64,000 bases of DNA. Source: Pseudanabaena frigida (GTDB taxonomy: Bacteria; Cyanobacteriota; Cyanobacteriia; Pseudanabaenales; Pseudanabaenaceae). Of the stretch, positions 19,503 through 27,712 are shown one piece after another; position 1 is the first letter of the stretch, and the number at the start of each line of letters is the position of its first letter. The notes beneath the pieces were generated by a model. It was given only the letters and a program-made list of their open reading frames with translations. It had not been told where the DNA came from and made no database searches. The translations under genes and the position numbers were made by a program. The stretch covers positions 62,001 through 126,000 of the forward strand of contig QBML01000009.1 in NCBI GenBank assembly GCA_003242085.1. The letters run 5' to 3'.

Positions 19503-19767
19503 ATTTAGTTGTAATAATACAAAATATCCCTTCGGCATCAGTAGCCACCATACCGTATATGTAGCGGATAGCTCTAGGTCTACTGATTTGCGCTTACCCC
19601 TTTCGGAAGTAATTGCCATTTCGGGGATACTAGACCCACACGGGGGGGAATAGGATGGGTCTGACATTAATGTACAACAATTAAAATATATTTGCAAGAT
19701 CTTTTGAAAAAATCTGTAATTGCCATTGTGGAAATCTAGTTTTCTAACATACTTTTGAAAATACACC
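19503..19767. other. Gene-free spacer between moaA and the NCS2 permease
   Basis: This stretch lies between two hairpin terminators. An open frame on the minus strand spans it but starts and ends inside the terminators and shows no family sequence. I see nothing else in it beyond a degenerate ataccgtatat resembling the GTATAC motifs further right. Confidence 0.5.
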
Positions 19768-19818
19768 AAACGCAAAAGGTAAAAGCGTCGCAAAGTGATG
19801 CTTTTACCTTTTGCGTTT
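19768..19818. terminator. Terminator after the NCS2 permease gene
   Basis: AAACGCAAAAGGTAAAAGC pairs exactly with GCTTTTACCTTTTGCGTTT; the loop region is gtcgcaaagtgat. It lies 21 bp beyond the permease stop. Confidence 0.8.
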
Positions 19819-19839
19819 ATAAGTTACGTTAAGTTAATA

Positions 19840-21288
19840 CTATTCTGCTTCCATAACTATTTCTTCTTCTGAGACTTTCGATTGTTGCCGAGGCTTAGGA
19901 ACCACAAGATTTAGCACTAAAGCACAAATGGAACCAGTAGCAATACCAGACTCTAAAACACTTCTCACAGCGCTAGGGAAATGTTCGAGAGCTTCTGGAA
20001 GAAACGTTACGCCCAATCCAGCAGCAAGTGATACAGCCAAAATCACAAACGAGCGATTATCCATCTCCACTTCACGCAGAATATTGAATCCAGCAACGGC
20101 AACAGTCCCAAACATGAGCATTACGGCTCCTCCAAATACTGATGTAGGAATGGCTAGCAACACCCCCCCCACTAAGGGGAACAAGCCTAAAAAAGTCAAA
20201 ATCGCGGCGATGTAGTAGCCCACATACCGACTACCTACACCTGTAAGTTGGATAATGCCATTGTTTTGAGCAGGAGTCACAATCGGGAAAGAGCCTAGGA
20301 TGGAAGCAATCAGTGAATTTGTACCATCACCTAAAATTCCACCCTTAAGACGCTTCATATAGATATGACCGCTGATCGGCTCACCTGAAACCATAGAAGT
20401 TGCCGTAATATCACCCAAAACCTCTAATGTTAGTGCAATGTAAATTACAGCAAAACCAATAAAAGTTACGAGGTCAAAATCCAGACCGAAGCGGAACGGA
20501 ATTGGAACGTTAACAATTGGTAGTGTGGACATCTTGCTGAAGTCAGCAATGCCCAAACAGAGGGATGTGACAAAGCCAACAAACAAACCAATAATGACGG
20601 AACCCATCCGCAAATAGCGATTTGGACTAGCACTGCAAACTCCAACAATCGTAAAAACAGTGAGTGCTAATGCCCAGTTCTGTAAACTACCGAATGCTTG
20701 GGGGCTATCAGGCATTTTGGCAGCGATCGCCTTCGCTTTACCTCCACCTGCCATGTAGAACATACCGACTTTAATCAAACACAATCCGATCAAGGTCACC
20801 GCAGTCCCAGTTACCAGAGGCGTAAAAATCTTCCGAGTGAGATGCAAAAATCGACTAAGAATAATGGGAATGAATGAGCCAGCAAAGCATAATCCCATGA
20901 TCAAAGCCAGCGTCTGCTCAGGGGTTTTGCCAGCTTGCAATGAAGTTGTCACAACCGCCAAAATAGGCGTTACAAAAGCAAAGCTAGTACCTTGAACTGC
21001 CAAGAGTCCAGAACCAACTGGACCTAATCGATGTACCTGAATAAATGTGCCGAGTCCCGAAACGAATAGCGACATTCCCAAAATGTAAGATGACTTATTT
21101 GCATCTAGACCTAGTGCTGCAGTAATTAACAATCCAGGAGTAACAACGGGGATAAAAATTGCACAGACATGTTGAAATGCAACAAATAAGGCATCTTTGA
21201 CTGGCGGCTTATCATTAAGATTATAGAGAAGTCGAGGACGAGTAGTAACTTCACCCTCACTTAGTCCGTGAACTTCAGTATGTGCCAT
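19840..21288 (-). CDS. NCS2 family nucleobase permease, probably xanthine
   Basis: 482 residues with 12-14 hydrophobic segments. The NAT/NCS2 signature QNNGIIQLTGVGSRYVG is intact and close to E. coli XanQ/XanP, which carry xanthine by proton symport. The substrate-site Glu region is ALTLEVLGDITATS. The N-terminal hydrophilic part (LYNLNDKPPVKDALFVAFQHV) is typical. A xanthine dehydrogenase operon lies 13 kb to the left, which fits purine uptake, but uracil or urate transport is not excluded. Its upstream region has a GTATAC-N-GTATAC motif about 100 bp from the start. Confidence 0.88.
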   Translation of the reverse strand: MAHTEVHGLSEGEVTTRPRLLYNLNDKPPVKDALFVAFQHVCAIFIPVVTPGLLITAALGLDANKSSYILGMSLFVSGLGTFIQVHRLGPVGSGLLAVQGTSFAFVTPILAVVTTSLQAGKTPEQTLALIMGLCFAGSFIPIILSRFLHLTRKIFTPLVTGTAVTLIGLCLIKVGMFYMAGGGKAKAIAAKMPDSPQAFGSLQNWALALTVFTIVGVCSASPNRYLRMGSVIIGLFVGFVTSLCLGIADFSKMSTLPIVNVPIPFRFGLDFDLVTFIGFAVIYIALTLEVLGDITATSMVSGEPISGHIYMKRLKGGILGDGTNSLIASILGSFPIVTPAQNNGIIQLTGVGSRYVGYYIAAILTFLGLFPLVGGVLLAIPTSVFGGAVMLMFGTVAVAGFNILREVEMDNRSFVILAVSLAAGLGVTFLPEALEHFPSAVRSVLESGIATGSICALVLNLVVPKPRQQSKVSEEEIVMEAE

Positions 21289-21383
21289 TAAAAATCCTCA
21301 TCCACTTCGGCAATTTAATATTTTTTTGCTCGCATTCCGATCGTGCACTAACGGCAATAATCAAAATGGAGACTTTAATTTCT

Positions 21384-21396
21384 GTATACTGTATAC
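21384..21396. promoter_or_regulatory. GTATAC-t-GTATAC motif upstream of the NCS2 permease
   Basis: Two self-complementary GTATAC hexamers separated by one base. The same arrangement occurs at 21986-21998, upstream of the antiporter gene. Symmetry and duplication suggest a regulator-binding site. No regulator is visible nearby. Confidence 0.4.
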
Positions 21397-21609
21397 TGAA
21401 AAAAATAGGACATTTGTATCATTAAAGACTTTAGTCTATGCATTAAATAGAAACCACAAACATGTTTGTTACCTGTGTTAAAATAAACTAATAAAATGTA
21501 GCTTAAGGCACTGTAAAAGATTCGGACATGTAGTCTTTAAATTAATTATAAGACTGTATGGTGACAGGTTTGAATGTGCCTCCTGCGATGTAAATTGAGG
21601 AGGTTCACT

Positions 21610-21891
21610 ATGAAGTTTTTAAATAGCAAATCAACAACTAGTTCGCAGTGGAAAATTTATAAGCAACTGGAGATGATTCCTAACTCCATTCCTAACCCGC
21701 TTAATAAAGCTAATTATTTCAATTCCGCTCTTAATCTAGGTTGGCGACCACTGCTTAATTTATTGATTGATGAATTAATTGAAGAGCAAAGAGTTGACTA
21801 TCTGGAGCGCTGTTGGTCTTCAAATGAGTTCGAGGAAGATAAGAAATCACAATCTAATTCACTGCATAAGTTCTTTGTATTGATTAGTTAA
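21610..21891 (+). CDS. Small protein of unknown function
   Basis: 93 residues from the ATG at 21610, chosen because a strong gaggagg ribosome site stands 6-8 nt upstream; an in-frame ATG 36 nt earlier lacks one. The protein is soluble, with sequence IPNPLNKANYFNSALNLGWRPLLNLLIDELIEEQRVDYLERCWS. I do not recognise the family. It has its own long-armed terminator directly after the stop, so it is likely a real monocistronic gene. It lies between the NCS2 permease and a Na+/H+ antiporter, and is flanked by two copies of the GTATAC-N-GTATAC motif. Confidence 0.65.
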   Translation: MKFLNSKSTTSSQWKIYKQLEMIPNSIPNPLNKANYFNSALNLGWRPLLNLLIDELIEEQRVDYLERCWSSNEFEEDKKSQSNSLHKFFVLIS

Positions 21892-21892
21892 T

Positions 21893-21947
21893 TTCATAGC
21901 AAAAGAGAGAGGCATCGCTTGGCGATGCCTCTCTCTTTTGCTATGAA
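21893..21947. terminator. Perfect 26-bp-arm terminator after the small protein gene
   Basis: Arms of 26 nt match without mismatch around ttg, with centre ggcatcgc-ttg-gcgatgcc. The stop codon of the gene lies directly before it. Confidence 0.85.
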
Positions 21948-21985
21948 CTGATGTAACTGCTAGTACAAAACTCTTCTGGCTAGAA

Positions 21986-21998
21986 GTATACCGTATAC
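21986..21998. promoter_or_regulatory. GTATAC-c-GTATAC motif upstream of the antiporter gene
   Basis: Second copy of the paired hexamer, 143 bp before the antiporter ATG and in the same arrangement as the copy near the NCS2 permease. Confidence 0.4.
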
Positions 21999-22140
21999 AA
22001 AATATTAAGAGCTTCAATATAAAGCCTTAAATTCCTGCACTGAACGCGCAGTAAATGGTGTAAGTCTTAAATCTGGGTTTTACTTATACCGAGGCACTTG
22101 ATTTTTGATGTTCTGTAGAAATTAGTAGGCAAGGAGTGTC

Positions 22141-23697
22141 ATGAATTTTTTGACCAGTGCTAGTGATGTTGTCATCGAAGAAGATCTCAAAAAGTTTTTG
22201 GCGATCTTGTTGATTGCTCTAGGCGCATCAATTTTGCCTAAAATCTTCGTTGTGCTGCGTCAAGTTCCCTATACGCTGCTACTGCTCATGGTGGGTTTAG
22301 GATTAGCCTTGGTTGATGTGCATTTACTTGACCTATCTCCAGGTTTAATTCTGATGGTGTTTCTACCACCTCTGTTATTTGAGGCAGGTTGGAATACAAG
22401 ATGGTCAGAGCTACGAGAGAATATACTGCCTTGCAGTTTCTACGCGGTAGGCGGAGTTTTACTATCCATCGCTTCAGTCGGATGGGCGCTGCACCAATTT
22501 ATGAACATTCCTTGGATGGTTTCCCTGCTAGTTGGTGCGTGCTTAGCTGCAACCGATTCGGCAGCGGTAATTGGTTTATTTCGAGACGTTGGCGCGGGTA
22601 ACCGACTGACTACTTTATTGGAAGGAGAAAGCCTATTTAATGATGGTGCATCAGTGGTAGCTTTTGGGATTTTGGTGGAGCTAGCCCTCGATCCACAACC
22701 ATTTCAGCTTTCGACAGCGATTCTCGACTTCTTTGTGGTTACGGGGATTGGACTGGGGATTGGTGGCATCATTGGTGTATGTGTTGCCTTTTTAACCCAG
22801 CGTTATGAGCTGGGATGGGTAGAGCAAACGCTTACTCTCGCCACTGCTTACGGTACTTATCTATTGGTCGAAGAATTAGGTGGCTCTGGGGTGATTGGAG
22901 TCGTCACCGCTGGTTTGGTGATTGGTAACTTTTCAGTGCAACCGGGAGTAGCACCAGTCAAGCGATCGACAATGATCGAATTTTGGGAATTTGCGATCTT
23001 TTTTGTGAACTCTATTCTATTTCTGCTACTAGGCGACCAAATCCATTTACCGAGACTGATTCAGAACATTCAGACAACATCGATCGCCATCCTAGCCATT
23101 ATTTTGTCGAGGGCGATCGCGATTTATGGTTTCAGTGCTTTGAGTAACTGGCTTCACCAAGCCAAAATTCCTTGGCGAGAGCAAACTGTCCTCTGGTGGT
23201 CTGGTTTGCGCGGTTCGGTATCGATCGCCCTTGCTCTGAGTATTCCTGTAATGGTGATGGGACGTAGCGAAATTATTGCTAACTCCTTCGGTGTAGTGTG
23301 GTTTACCTTGCTGGTACAGGGGTTAACGACTAAATTGCTATTACAAAAGCTCAATTTGTTGGAGGATCGATCGTTACTTCAGCAATACATCGAACTAATT
23401 GCGCGTCGAGACGCTCTAGAACAAGTACTAATTCACTTGATGCGGCCTCAACAACTCAATATCGATCCAACATTGCATCAATCTCAACGGGAGTTTGTGG
23501 AACAGCAACTTCAGCAAATTCAGATCGATATAATCTATATGCAAGAACAACATCAACAACTCCAAGCATTTAGCCTGCAACAACATCAGGAGGAAATCCT
23601 ATCAATCGAGTCGCGTATTTATACGAAATTCGTCCAGGCTGGATTGCTAAAAAAATCTCTTTCTCCATTTATGCATAAAGCCTTCAACGAAGGCTAA
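22141..23697 (+). CDS. CPA1 family Na+/H+ antiporter
   Basis: 518 residues. About 12 membrane segments fill residues 15-400. The CPA1 core motif GESLFNDGASVVAFG holds the Asn-Asp pair of the transport site, and CLAATDSAAVIGLFRDVG gives the preceding unwound helix. RGSVSIALALSIP is the conserved late motif. A Gln-rich hydrophilic tail of about 110 residues (LQQHQEEILSIE...) follows. It exchanges Na+ (or K+) for H+ across the plasma membrane. The start ATG has aaggag 6-11 nt upstream. Confidence 0.92.
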   Translation: MNFLTSASDVVIEEDLKKFLAILLIALGASILPKIFVVLRQVPYTLLLLMVGLGLALVDVHLLDLSPGLILMVFLPPLLFEAGWNTRWSELRENILPCSFYAVGGVLLSIASVGWALHQFMNIPWMVSLLVGACLAATDSAAVIGLFRDVGAGNRLTTLLEGESLFNDGASVVAFGILVELALDPQPFQLSTAILDFFVVTGIGLGIGGIIGVCVAFLTQRYELGWVEQTLTLATAYGTYLLVEELGGSGVIGVVTAGLVIGNFSVQPGVAPVKRSTMIEFWEFAIFFVNSILFLLLGDQIHLPRLIQNIQTTSIAILAIILSRAIAIYGFSALSNWLHQAKIPWREQTVLWWSGLRGSVSIALALSIPVMVMGRSEIIANSFGVVWFTLLVQGLTTKLLLQKLNLLEDRSLLQQYIELIARRDALEQVLIHLMRPQQLNIDPTLHQSQREFVEQQLQQIQIDIIYMQEQHQQLQAFSLQQHQEEILSIESRIYTKFVQAGLLKKSLSPFMHKAFNEG

Positions 23698-23721
23698 ATG
23701 AGACTTGCAATATTTTAAAAC

Positions 23722-23780
23722 TTAAAAACCAGAAGCGCTTACCAGCCGCATATCGGGCGACACACACTTCAGGTTTTTAA
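23722..23780. terminator. Long-loop hairpin between convergent genes
   Basis: TTAAAAACCaGAAG and CTTCaGGTTTTTAA are inverted around a loop of about 30 nt containing further short pairings. It lies between the antiporter stop and the stop of the gene to its right. Confidence 0.45.
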
Positions 23781-23794
23781 CTATGATGAGCTAC

Positions 23795-24472
23795 TTATTG
23801 TCGGAAGATAATCGCTTGATTACCGCCTTTTTGCAGTTCGTAAGTCACTTGAATAATTTCTGAGCTAATTCCTTCTTGGGCTAAGGTACTACATATTTCA
23901 TCGATATACTGCGATCGCAATTGAGAAAGAGTCAGTAATGGAAAAATTCGAACTTCTTCAGCAATCCGACATAGTTCGCGAATTGAGTCTAAATGGAATT
24001 CAAAACTGAGATGCTCGGAATAGAGAAATAGAAAATGCGAACATAGAGCAAGCTGAAATTGGCGATCTTGAAAATCCAGTTTTGGTAATTCTGCATTGAG
24101 ATATCTGCCTTCTGACTTGCCGCGATCGTAATCTTCGAGAAATAGAGAAATAGCCTTTTCGCGATTAGCTCGTAAATCGTCGGGTGATTTGTGGTAGTTC
24201 CAGCCCCAATTATTCGGACTATTGCGTACCTGCTCGATAATGCCATCAATGCAAGCATCAAAGCGACTTTTAATTTCTGCACTAGTAAATTGATAAATCG
24301 GATCGATTGAAGTGACTGCATAACCTGCGGCTGTCATTTCTGCGTTAAAGCTGGCGGGGCCATCACCAATGCCAACTATCGATTTAGAGCGATCGCTTTC
24401 CGACAGAGCAAACATCAATTCATATTCAGCTTTAGACCTTCCAAACGGGATAACACTATCTAAAATCATCAT
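23795..24472 (-). CDS. SAM-dependent methyltransferase-like protein
   Basis: About 226 residues from the ATG at 24470-24472; a TTG four codons earlier is possible but less likely. SIVGIGDGPASFNAEMTAAGYAVTSIDPIYQF has the form of methyltransferase motif I (glycine-rich loop) and the acidic end of strand 2. LDFQDRQFQLALCSHFLFLYSEHLS resembles motif IV. I recall conserved, unstudied proteins of this form in cyanobacteria. Substrate unknown. It lies 30 bp downstream of the cold-shock/sunset gene on the same strand. Confidence 0.65.
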   Translation of the reverse strand: MMILDSVIPFGRSKAEYELMFALSESDRSKSIVGIGDGPASFNAEMTAAGYAVTSIDPIYQFTSAEIKSRFDACIDGIIEQVRNSPNNWGWNYHKSPDDLRANREKAISLFLEDYDRGKSEGRYLNAELPKLDFQDRQFQLALCSHFLFLYSEHLSFEFHLDSIRELCRIAEEVRIFPLLTLSQLRSQYIDEICSTLAQEGISSEIIQVTYELQKGGNQAIIFRQ

Positions 24473-24502
24473 GATTGATTCCAAAATATGATTTTTTTAC
24501 TT

Positions 24503-25090
24503 TTATCTTGGTGCTTTGCTCCAGCCATTAGCGATCGCCTCAGACTCTGAACAAAACCATTTCTCACCCTTGCTCGCATCAATGTTAGTCGTAGCATAAT
24601 CTTCCATATTTGGCAGGTGATACAACTTGATTCCCGTACTTGCCGATATATTGCCTTTAATATTGCAACCACGCACAGAATTTATTGCCACAGAAATTAA
24701 GCTCATTCCTAAACCAATCAAAAACACAATGGGTATTAACTTCCGCGCCAATTTACGCATATCGCGTTTGTTGATTGGTGTATTTCCATCTATCCGTTTA
24801 ACTGTAGATTCCTTGTTAAAGTCTTGATTAGAGTTACGCGATCTTTTAGTTAATACTGTAGGTTGGTTGATAACATCTTGAATAGAAGCTTTAGAAGCCC
24901 GTATCTTTCCATTTGCTTCGATAGTTTTTTCGTAAAAGATAGTATCTCCCACTATGGGACGACGACCTGCTCCTTTTAATACACTGATATGTAAGAAAAC
25001 TTCTTTACTCCCATCATCAGGTTTAATAAATCCAAACCCTCGATCGTCTTTCCAAGTTGTTAATTGCCCCTTATGTGGTAAAGATTTCAT
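24503..25090 (-). CDS. Cold-shock domain protein with membrane helix and C-terminal sunset-type domain
   Basis: 195 residues in three parts. Residues 5-65 are a cold-shock OB fold with the RNP1 motif DRGFGFIKPDD and RNP2-like VFLHIS. Residues 113-137 form a hydrophobic, probably membrane, helix (LIPIVFLIGLGMSLISVAI). The C-terminal part CNIKGNISASTGIKLYHLPNMEDYATTNI...GEKWFCSESEAIANGW matches the small sunset-type module often found next to nucleases. The cold-shock domain should bind RNA or single-stranded DNA; the last module's role is unknown. Confidence 0.75.
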   Translation of the reverse strand: MKSLPHKGQLTTWKDDRGFGFIKPDDGSKEVFLHISVLKGAGRRPIVGDTIFYEKTIEANGKIRASKASIQDVINQPTVLTKRSRNSNQDFNKESTVKRIDGNTPINKRDMRKLARKLIPIVFLIGLGMSLISVAINSVRGCNIKGNISASTGIKLYHLPNMEDYATTNIDASKGEKWFCSESEAIANGWSKAPR

Positions 25091-25161
25091 AAAATATCGT
25101 TATTTTGTCTTTTTTCTAGATTAGCCCAAAATGACAACTTAGATTTTCAAGAAAAACATAA

Positions 25162-25196
25162 AAAATACAGACGATACAACGTATCGTCTGTATTTT
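25162..25196. terminator. Terminator after ftsH
   Basis: 16-bp perfect arms AAAATACAGACGATAC / GTATCGTCTGTATTTT around aac, 27 bp beyond the ftsH stop. Confidence 0.85.
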
Positions 25197-25223
25197 GTGG
25201 AAATTAATTTAAAGCACTTCTGA

Positions 25224-27140
25224 TTACAAAGCTGCTGCCAACTTCAAATCGTTGGTTTCTAGAATTTGCTGAAGCTCCTCTGCATCAACGGTTTCACGCT
25301 CAATCAGATCGTGGGCAATCTTATCTAGAACATGACGGTTATCAACTAAAAGTTGCTTCGCTCTACGATAAGCATCAGCTACAAGAATACCGACTTCTTC
25401 ATCAATGGTTGCAGCAGTTTCTTCAGAGAAGTCACGCTCAGCTGCAATGTCACGACCGAGGAACATATTTCCATTGGAACGACCAAGTGCAACTGGTCCT
25501 AGTTTTTCACTCATGCCGAAACGCATCACCATTTGACGGGCAACCGAGGCAACTTGCTGCAAATCACTCGATGCACCTGTAGTAACTTCTTCTTCACCAA
25601 AAACAATTTCTTCAGCGATGCGACCACCGAGGGCTACAGCCATCTGGTTTTGCAAATAGGCGCGGCTTTGCATTCTTTCTTCAGTTGGCAAGAACCATGT
25701 AAGACCACCAGCACGACCACGAGGAATGATTGTCACCTTTTGGATTGCGTCGTAGTCGGGCATCAAAGCACCAACTAGAGCATGACCTGCTTCATGGTAA
25801 GCAACTAATTCTTTACGCTTTTCGCTCATGACGCGATCTTTCTTTTCAGGCCCCACTAAGACGCGATCCACTGCATCATTGATTTCATCCATCGAAATTT
25901 CGGTCAAGTTACGACGGGCAGCCAAAATTGCTGCTTCGTTTAACAAGTTGGACAGGTCAGCTCCTGTAAAGCCGGGGGTGCGACGGGCAATCTTTTCAAG
26001 ATCGACATCCTTAGATAGGGTCTTCCCGCGTGCATGAACTCCGAGAATTTCTAAACGACCTGCAAAATCGGGGCGATCGACAACAACTTGGCGATCGAAA
26101 CGACCTGGACGTAGCAATGCTGCATCCAAAACATCAGGACGGTTAGTAGCCGCAACAATGATGATGCCCGTGTTACCTTCAAAACCATCCATTTCGGTGA
26201 GCAATTGGTTCAATGTTTGTTCGCGCTCATCATTACCACCGCCTAAACCAGCGCCACGCTGACGACCGACCGCATCAATTTCATCGATGAAGACGATACA
26301 AGGTGCATTAGCTTTAGCTTGTTCGAATAGGTCGCGCACGCGAGATGCACCAACACCAACGAACATTTCTACAAATTCAGAACCAGAGATACTAAAGAAA
26401 GGTACACCAGCTTCACCTGCAACAGCTCTAGCAAGTAGAGTTTTACCTGTTCCGGGAGGACCAACGAGCAATACCCCCTTAGGAATCTTTGCACCGACAG
26501 CTGTGAAGCGATCGGGATTTTTAAGGAAGTCTACAACTTCGGTAAGCTCAAACTTAGCTTGCTCAATACCAGCCACATCGGTAAATGTCACCTGTGTTTG
26601 AGGCTCCATTTGCACGCGAGCGCGGGACTTGCCAAAGTTCATGGCTTGGTTGCCAGGTCCAGATTGGGCGCGACGTAGTAGGAAAAATAAACCAACCAAA
26701 AGCAAAATTGGCAAAATTAGGCTACTCAAGGTTTGAACCAATGCGCCATCGGTACGACGGGGAGCGACATCAAGTTCAACGTTATTTTCTCTTAGAGTTT
26801 TAATAAATTCAGGGTCGTTAGGCAGATTCACGCGAACCTTTTTCTTTCCTTCTGGTCCCCCTGGTACGGTTGCTTCAGCAAAAGTGCGATCGGGACTAAG
26901 GGTGACTCTAGAAACACCTGCTGGTTTCTTCCTAACTTCTTCAAGTAGCTTGCTATAGCGCCATTCACCTTGAGCGGCTGGCTGACTATCGAGGAGAGTT
27001 GTCCCTAAGGTAATGACGACAATGCCAAGCAGTGCGTACAGACCAAAATTTTTCCACTTTTTATTATTATTGTCGTTTTTATTATTGCTTTTCACTACTA
27101 CTGCTCCATCGATAGAGTTGTTCTTAGATGATTTTGCCAA
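25224..27140 (-). CDS. ftsH: ATP-dependent zinc metalloprotease FtsH
   Basis: 638 residues. An Asn/Lys-rich N-terminus precedes a membrane helix near residues 32-52. A periplasmic or lumenal domain and a second helix ([20 protein letters not shown]) follow. The AAA motor has Walker A GPPGTGKT (227-234), Walker B FIDEID, and the zinc site HEAGH (His449, Glu450, His453). It degrades damaged membrane proteins such as photosystem II D1. It is the last host gene before the transposon boundary and is read away from it. Confidence 0.96.
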   Translation of the reverse strand: MAKSSKNNSIDGAVVVKSNNKNDNNNKKWKNFGLYALLGIVVITLGTTLLDSQPAAQGEWRYSKLLEEVRKKPAGVSRVTLSPDRTFAEATVPGGPEGKKKVRVNLPNDPEFIKTLRENNVELDVAPRRTDGALVQTLSSLILPILLLVGLFFLLRRAQSGPGNQAMNFGKSRARVQMEPQTQVTFTDVAGIEQAKFELTEVVDFLKNPDRFTAVGAKIPKGVLLVGPPGTGKTLLARAVAGEAGVPFFSISGSEFVEMFVGVGASRVRDLFEQAKANAPCIVFIDEIDAVGRQRGAGLGGGNDEREQTLNQLLTEMDGFEGNTGIIIVAATNRPDVLDAALLRPGRFDRQVVVDRPDFAGRLEILGVHARGKTLSKDVDLEKIARRTPGFTGADLSNLLNEAAILAARRNLTEISMDEINDAVDRVLVGPEKKDRVMSEKRKELVAYHEAGHALVGALMPDYDAIQKVTIIPRGRAGGLTWFLPTEERMQSRAYLQNQMAVALGGRIAEEIVFGEEEVTTGASSDLQQVASVARQMVMRFGMSEKLGPVALGRSNGNMFLGRDIAAERDFSEETAATIDEEVGILVADAYRRAKQLLVDNRHVLDKIAHDLIERETVDAEELQQILETNDLKLAAAL

Positions 27141-27444
27141 GAACGAATGATTTAATTAACTAATCTTAACGCAAGCAGTCTTGGATCTGTCTAAACGGCA
27201 TCAGAATCCATCTTTGGATCGATAATTCGGCAATGTATTGAGATTAAAAATAGTTTACGCAACGCCTTATATCTAGATTTTAAGCAAGCTTTTGATGTCA
27301 GTATTATGATGCTACTTTCAAAATCAAATCGGTAGCAACTCAGTACCTCATATTAAAAAAGCTAATTTGCAGGCTTTGTATGTAAATCAGCTTCATTGAT
27401 TTTTCGTTTTTAATTGTGACGAAGTACTTAGAAATATAAATACC
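27141..27444. other. ftsH upstream region and left flank of the transposon
   Basis: About 300 bp without a gene. It must hold the ftsH promoter. The last 5 bp before the transposon terminus (atacc) do not match the 5 bp beyond the other end exactly. I see no tRNA fragment or attachment-site duplicate here. Confidence 0.5.
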
Positions 27445-27658
27445 TGTCGATTAACACATTATTTGTCGCCGTTAACAAATTAGTGTCATACCTTTAAACT
27501 AAGTCATTGCAGGCATTTCAACTCTTTTACTATATGTAGGCTCAAAAGCTTAGTTTAACAACTTAATTGTCGTGAAGCAGAATTTTAACAATTTAGTTGT
27601 CATTTCTTCAAAAGCTAGAGTTCTTGATTCTTCAAAGAGATTAACGAATTGATTGTCA
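27445..27658 (+). repeat. tnsB-side transposon end with five TnsB-type binding repeats
   Basis: After the terminal TGTCGA come five related 18-bp units with the form TTAACAnnTTAnTTGTCn: 27451-27468, 27472-27489, 27555-27572, 27585-27602 and 27641-27658. The first two are close together and later ones are spread, like the TnsB-site arrangement in Tn7-like ends. All point the same way. Confidence 0.85.
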
Positions 27659-27670
27659 TTTCTTGTGGCG

Positions 27671-27689
27671 CTATAGTAACATAGTGTTA
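27671..27689 (-). promoter_or_regulatory. Candidate CvkR operator upstream of tnsB
   Basis: CTATAGTAACATAGTGTTA contains the dyad TAACA-tag-TGTTA. Its reverse complement shares AACA-nnn-TGTTACTATA with the site upstream of cas12k. It lies 24 bp before the tnsB ATG, where a repressor would block transcription. Confidence 0.5.
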
Positions 27690-27712
27690 TTAAAAAATAA
27701 GGGGTAACGCAA

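Noticed and set aside
19494-19793. 99-residue minus-strand open frame between moaA and the permease
   Set aside because: It begins and ends inside two terminator hairpins and has no family-like sequence or ribosome site.
21289-21573. Purine riboswitch upstream of the xanthine-type permease
   Set aside because: The region is AT-rich without the conserved three-way junction core; only the GTATAC pair stands out.
27141-27444. A second tRNA or attachment site on the tnsB side
   Set aside because: No tRNA-like fold or match to the homing spacer is present there; the target lies only at the CRISPR side.
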